A program made the position numbers and the translations under genes. DNA of 8,523 nt from Chlamydiota bacterium. GTDB lineage: Bacteria; Chlamydiota; Chlamydiia; Chlamydiales; VGMA01. Positions 6,375 to 8,523 of the stretch are shown here, piece by piece (position 1 is the first letter of the stretch; every line of letters starts with the position of its first letter). The DNA lies in the NCBI GenBank assembly GCA_016866575.1, contig VGMA01000067.1, positions 1 through 8,523 of the forward strand, written 5' to 3'. Below the pieces are notes generated by a model. The model was not told where the DNA came from. It was given only the letters and a program-made list of their open reading frames with translations, and made no database searches.

Positions 6375-7679
6375 ATGCAAACTATTACCACTGATATTAT
6401 TGAAGCAACTATCGAACATCTTCCAGGATGTATCGTTTCTTTCCGTGTGAAAGCAAAAGCTCCTTTAATCGCTTCGGCTGAAAAAGAAGCAGGGAAACAA
6501 ATTGCTAAACACACCTCTATCCCAGGCTTTAGAAAAGGAAAAGCTCCTTTTAACATCATCCAAACGAAATTTCCTGAAGCATTAAAAGAAGAAACGCAAA
6601 AAGTTCTTGCTGACGAAGCTTTCAAAGCCTGCCAAAAAGAAGCAAGGATTCCCCTTTTAGGACAAAATACAAAAATTTCTTACAATCTCGATTCTTTTTC
6701 AAAAGAAATGTGTGAGATGACATTCAAATTCGAAACAGAACCTTCTGTACCGCAATTTGACCCACATTCTCTTGGATTCACACCCGCTGAAAAAGAAACT
6801 GTCTCTGACAGCGATGTCGATGAAACTGTAAAAAGAATTCGACTTTTCTATGCAAAGTGGGAAAGCGTAACAGATCGCCCAGCACAAATGGGTGACTATG
6901 TCGTTATTGATATAGAAGATCTCGACACTAATCCCCCTTCTAAACCATTCCAAGGATCTCGTTTTGAAATCTCTTCTACCTCTATGGCAGAATGGATGAG
7001 AGAGATCATCATCGGGATGAACGTTTCTGAAAGTAAAGAAGGCAAAAGCCACGCTGACAGCACAGAAACTGAAGAAGTCAAAAAAGAATATACAGAGAAG
7101 AACGTACGGATCACTTTGCAAAGAATTGAAGTGCCGAATCTTCCTATTATCGACGATGAACTTGCTAAAAAAGTGGGTGTTGCTACAAAAGATGAAATGC
7201 TTAGCCGCCTAAAAAGCAACATGGAAAAGCAAGCTGTTGTTCGTGAGCAAAACACCAATAGAGATCGTCTTGCTGACATCCTATTAGAAAAAGTGCAATT
7301 TGACATTCCTACTTCTTTATTAGAAAAGGAAATGCACTACAGAATGAACCAGCGCTTCCAGGATCGAGTATTCCAAGCGCGCTGGAAAAACCTCTCAAAA
7401 GAAGAGCAAGATAAGCAACAAGAAGCTTTGAAACTTGAGTCTGAAAAAGCGATCAGAATGTACTACATCTGCCGCAGAATTGCTCAGGAAAACAAAATCA
7501 CACTTTCACGCGACGAAATGTATCCAAAAATTGACAATACATTAGATGCGATGTTTGCTGATCCTGCGACTTTAAATCCGCAAGAGCATACAAAAGAACA
7601 AGAAGCGATGATGTTCTCACGTTTGATGCTCTCTAAAGCGCAAGACTTTTTGATTAGCAAGATCCTCTCTGGACAATAG
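6375..7679 (+). CDS. tig: Trigger factor (ribosome-associated chaperone)
   Basis: A 434-residue trigger factor, the usual size for the family. It binds the ribosome near the peptide exit tunnel and shields nascent chains in the cytoplasm. The N-terminal domain carries the ribosome-docking signature G51-F-R-K-G-K56 followed by A-P. A divergent FKBP-type domain starts around R168-P-A-Q-M-G-D and runs to about residue 250. The C-terminal chaperone domain runs from about 255 (N-L-P-I-I-D-D-E-L) to the end and is rich in charged helices. The FKBP domain lacks the P-G-F-E-type segment of classical prolyl isomerases; M-A-E-W-M-R-E (204-210) stands there, so isomerase activity may be weak or lost. 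The start has only a modest ribosome-binding site (TTGGA, about seven bases upstream). The tRNA-Gly gene lies just before it, and clpP and clpX follow on the same strand, the classic tig-clpP-clpX order. Confidence 0.96.
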   Translation: MQTITTDIIEATIEHLPGCIVSFRVKAKAPLIASAEKEAGKQIAKHTSIPGFRKGKAPFNIIQTKFPEALKEETQKVLADEAFKACQKEARIPLLGQNTKISYNLDSFSKEMCEMTFKFETEPSVPQFDPHSLGFTPAEKETVSDSDVDETVKRIRLFYAKWESVTDRPAQMGDYVVIDIEDLDTNPPSKPFQGSRFEISSTSMAEWMREIIIGMNVSESKEGKSHADSTETEEVKKEYTEKNVRITLQRIEVPNLPIIDDELAKKVGVATKDEMLSRLKSNMEKQAVVREQNTNRDRLADILLEKVQFDIPTSLLEKEMHYRMNQRFQDRVFQARWKNLSKEEQDKQQEALKLESEKAIRMYYICRRIAQENKITLSRDEMYPKIDNTLDAMFADPATLNPQEHTKEQEAMMFSRLMLSKAQDFLISKILSGQ

Positions 7680-7720
7680 ATCGTCAGTTTGGTAACCTGG
7701 GTTTTGTATTAAAAAATAGC

Positions 7721-7749
7721 TTGACCGGGCAGGCCCCTGAAGTTAAAAC
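7721..7749 (+). promoter_or_regulatory. Possible promoter for clpP-clpX
   Basis: In the 91-base gap between tig and clpP, TTGACC (7721-7726) and TAAAAC (7744-7749) are separated by 17 bases. The -35 is good and the -10 only fair. The spacer is unusually G/C-rich (GGGCAGGCCCCTG) and includes the short palindromic sequence CAGGCCCCTG. Transcription would begin near 7756, giving a leader of about 15 bases. It could supplement read-through from tig. Confidence 0.3.
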
Positions 7750-7759
7750 CATAAAAGAG

Positions 7760-7765
7760 AGAAGG
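7760..7765 (+). promoter_or_regulatory. Shine-Dalgarno site fixing the clpP start
   Basis: AGAAGG lies five bases before the ATG at 7771. The in-frame GTG at 7765 begins inside this site, so the ATG is the likely start and the longer reading by two codons is not. Confidence 0.75.
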
Positions 7766-7770
7766 TGGAC

Positions 7771-8370
7771 ATGCGTATCATTCCTAACGTCATTGAAGAA
7801 ACCGCTAAAGGCGAGAGACATATGGATATATTCTCCCGTCTATTATCCGATCGTATCATCTTTTTGGGTACAGAAATCGATGACCAGATAGCGAACCTCG
7901 TGATCGCGCAGATGATCTTTCTCCAATCGATGGACTCCAAAAAGCCGGTGAATCTCTATATCAATTCCCCTGGCGGAGTCATTTCATCAGGACTTGCGAT
8001 CTACGATACTATGCAATATCTTGAATGTGAAGTACATACCTATTGCATCGGTATGGCAGCTTCCATGGCAGCGCTACTACTTTGCGCTGGAACAAAAGGA
8101 AAGCGCTTTGCTTTGCCTAATAGCAGAATCATGATCCACCAGCCTCACGGAGGTGTAGGAGGAACATCAGCAGATATTGAGCGCCAAGCCCAAGAAATTC
8201 TGCGCCTTAAACAAACACTCTCTAAACTCATCAGCTTCCACACAAATCAGCCTTTAGAGAGAATTATCGAAGACTCAGATCGCGATTTTTATTTGAGCGC
8301 CGAAGAAGCAAGAGTTTATGGAATAGTCGACCAAGTCGTTCACTCCAAAAAGAATGTACCAAAAGTTTAG
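7771..8370 (+). CDS. clpP: ATP-dependent Clp protease, proteolytic subunit ClpP
   Basis: A 199-residue serine peptidase that assembles into a barrel of two heptameric rings and degrades proteins fed to it by ClpX or ClpC in the cytoplasm. From ATG 7771 the catalytic triad is Ser98 (in G-M-A-A-S-M-A-A), His123 (in M-I-H-Q-P-H-G-G) and Asp172 (in S-D-R-D-F-Y), at the spacing expected for ClpP. The substrate-binding strand I-N-S-P-G-G (64-69) and the handle region with Q-A-Q-E-I-L are present. The residue two after the catalytic serine is Ala100, where most ClpPs have glycine. Chlamydiae usually encode two ClpP paralogues; the one next to clpX and tig is generally called ClpP2, and this gene takes that position. 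The full triad indicates an active peptidase. clpX starts 11 bases after the stop, so the two are co-transcribed. Confidence 0.97.
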   Translation: MRIIPNVIEETAKGERHMDIFSRLLSDRIIFLGTEIDDQIANLVIAQMIFLQSMDSKKPVNLYINSPGGVISSGLAIYDTMQYLECEVHTYCIGMAASMAALLLCAGTKGKRFALPNSRIMIHQPHGGVGGTSADIERQAQEILRLKQTLSKLISFHTNQPLERIIEDSDRDFYLSAEEARVYGIVDQVVHSKKNVPKV

Positions 8371-8381
8371 AAGGGTAAACA

Positions 8382-8523
8382 ATGTCATCAGATCAACCAG
8401 CCTGTTCATTTTGCGCAAGAACCGAAGACAGCGTAGAAAAACTCATATCAGGACCTAATGCTTATATCTGTGATAAGTGCGTTAGACTCTGCATTGACAT
8501 TGTCTCAAAAAAGCCGGTCCAAA
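8382..8523 (+). CDS. clpX: ATP-dependent Clp protease ATP-binding subunit ClpX (N-terminal 47 codons; cut off by window edge)
   Basis: Starting at ATG 8382, 47 complete codons reach the window edge. They form the zinc-binding domain of ClpX: C8-x2-C11-x18-C30-x2-C33, the four-cysteine pattern that binds one zinc and mediates dimerisation and adaptor binding. I-S-G-P-N-A-Y-I-C and C-V-R-L-C match the family closely. AAGGG (8371-8375) lies six bases before the start. ClpX is the AAA+ unfoldase partner of ClpP; its ATPase domain lies outside the window. The placement directly after clpP is the standard arrangement. Confidence 0.95.
   Translation, partial: MSSDQPACSFCARTEDSVEKLISGPNAYICDKCVRLCIDIVSKKPVQ

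Noticed and set aside
6699..7306. Minus-strand open frames of about 136-140 codons inside tig.
   Set aside because: They lie entirely within a clearly coding gene, lack recognisable domains and have low-complexity Phe/Ser-rich translations typical of antisense shadows.

Overview
The window looks like chromosomal DNA of a member of the Chlamydiales, probably an environmental, amoeba-associated type rather than Chlamydia itself. The gene set mreB - SNF2 helicase - trigger factor - clpP - clpX is the neighbourhood I know from chlamydial genomes (the CT709 to CT705 region of C. trachomatis). The MreB and ClpP sequences also read as chlamydial. I cannot name the genus from this sequence.

Layout from left to right: (1) The first 344 codons of mreB lie on the minus strand and run off the left edge, with a good sigma70-type promoter behind the start. 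(2) At about 1140-2562 there is a plus-strand cassette of three genes. Two are small tandem paralogous cysteine-rich proteins with an almost invariant cysteine pattern. The third is a four-helix membrane protein ending in a DCC/DUF393-like thiol-disulfide oxidoreductase domain. To my knowledge this cassette is absent from the equivalent place in C. trachomatis, so it looks like an accessory insertion in a core neighbourhood. (3) A bidirectional hairpin terminator separates it from a convergent, 1160-residue SWIM/SNF2 helicase gene on the minus strand. (4) A tRNA-Gly(GCC) gene follows on the plus strand. (5) It leads into tig, clpP and the first 47 codons of clpX, which runs off the right edge.

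The right half is a protein-quality-control block: the ribosome-bound chaperone trigger factor, the ClpP peptidase and the ClpX unfoldase. On the left, MreB is the cytoskeletal protein that organises peptidoglycan synthesis and division in chlamydiae, which lack FtsZ. The SNF2 protein is an ATP-dependent DNA translocase or remodeller.

The part most worth a second look is the cysteine-rich pair next to the CxxC membrane protein. It may be a small thiol-redox or metal-binding system, with the membrane protein acting on the two small proteins. That link rests on adjacency and cysteine content only. The first small gene may also begin at a non-standard AUA codon.
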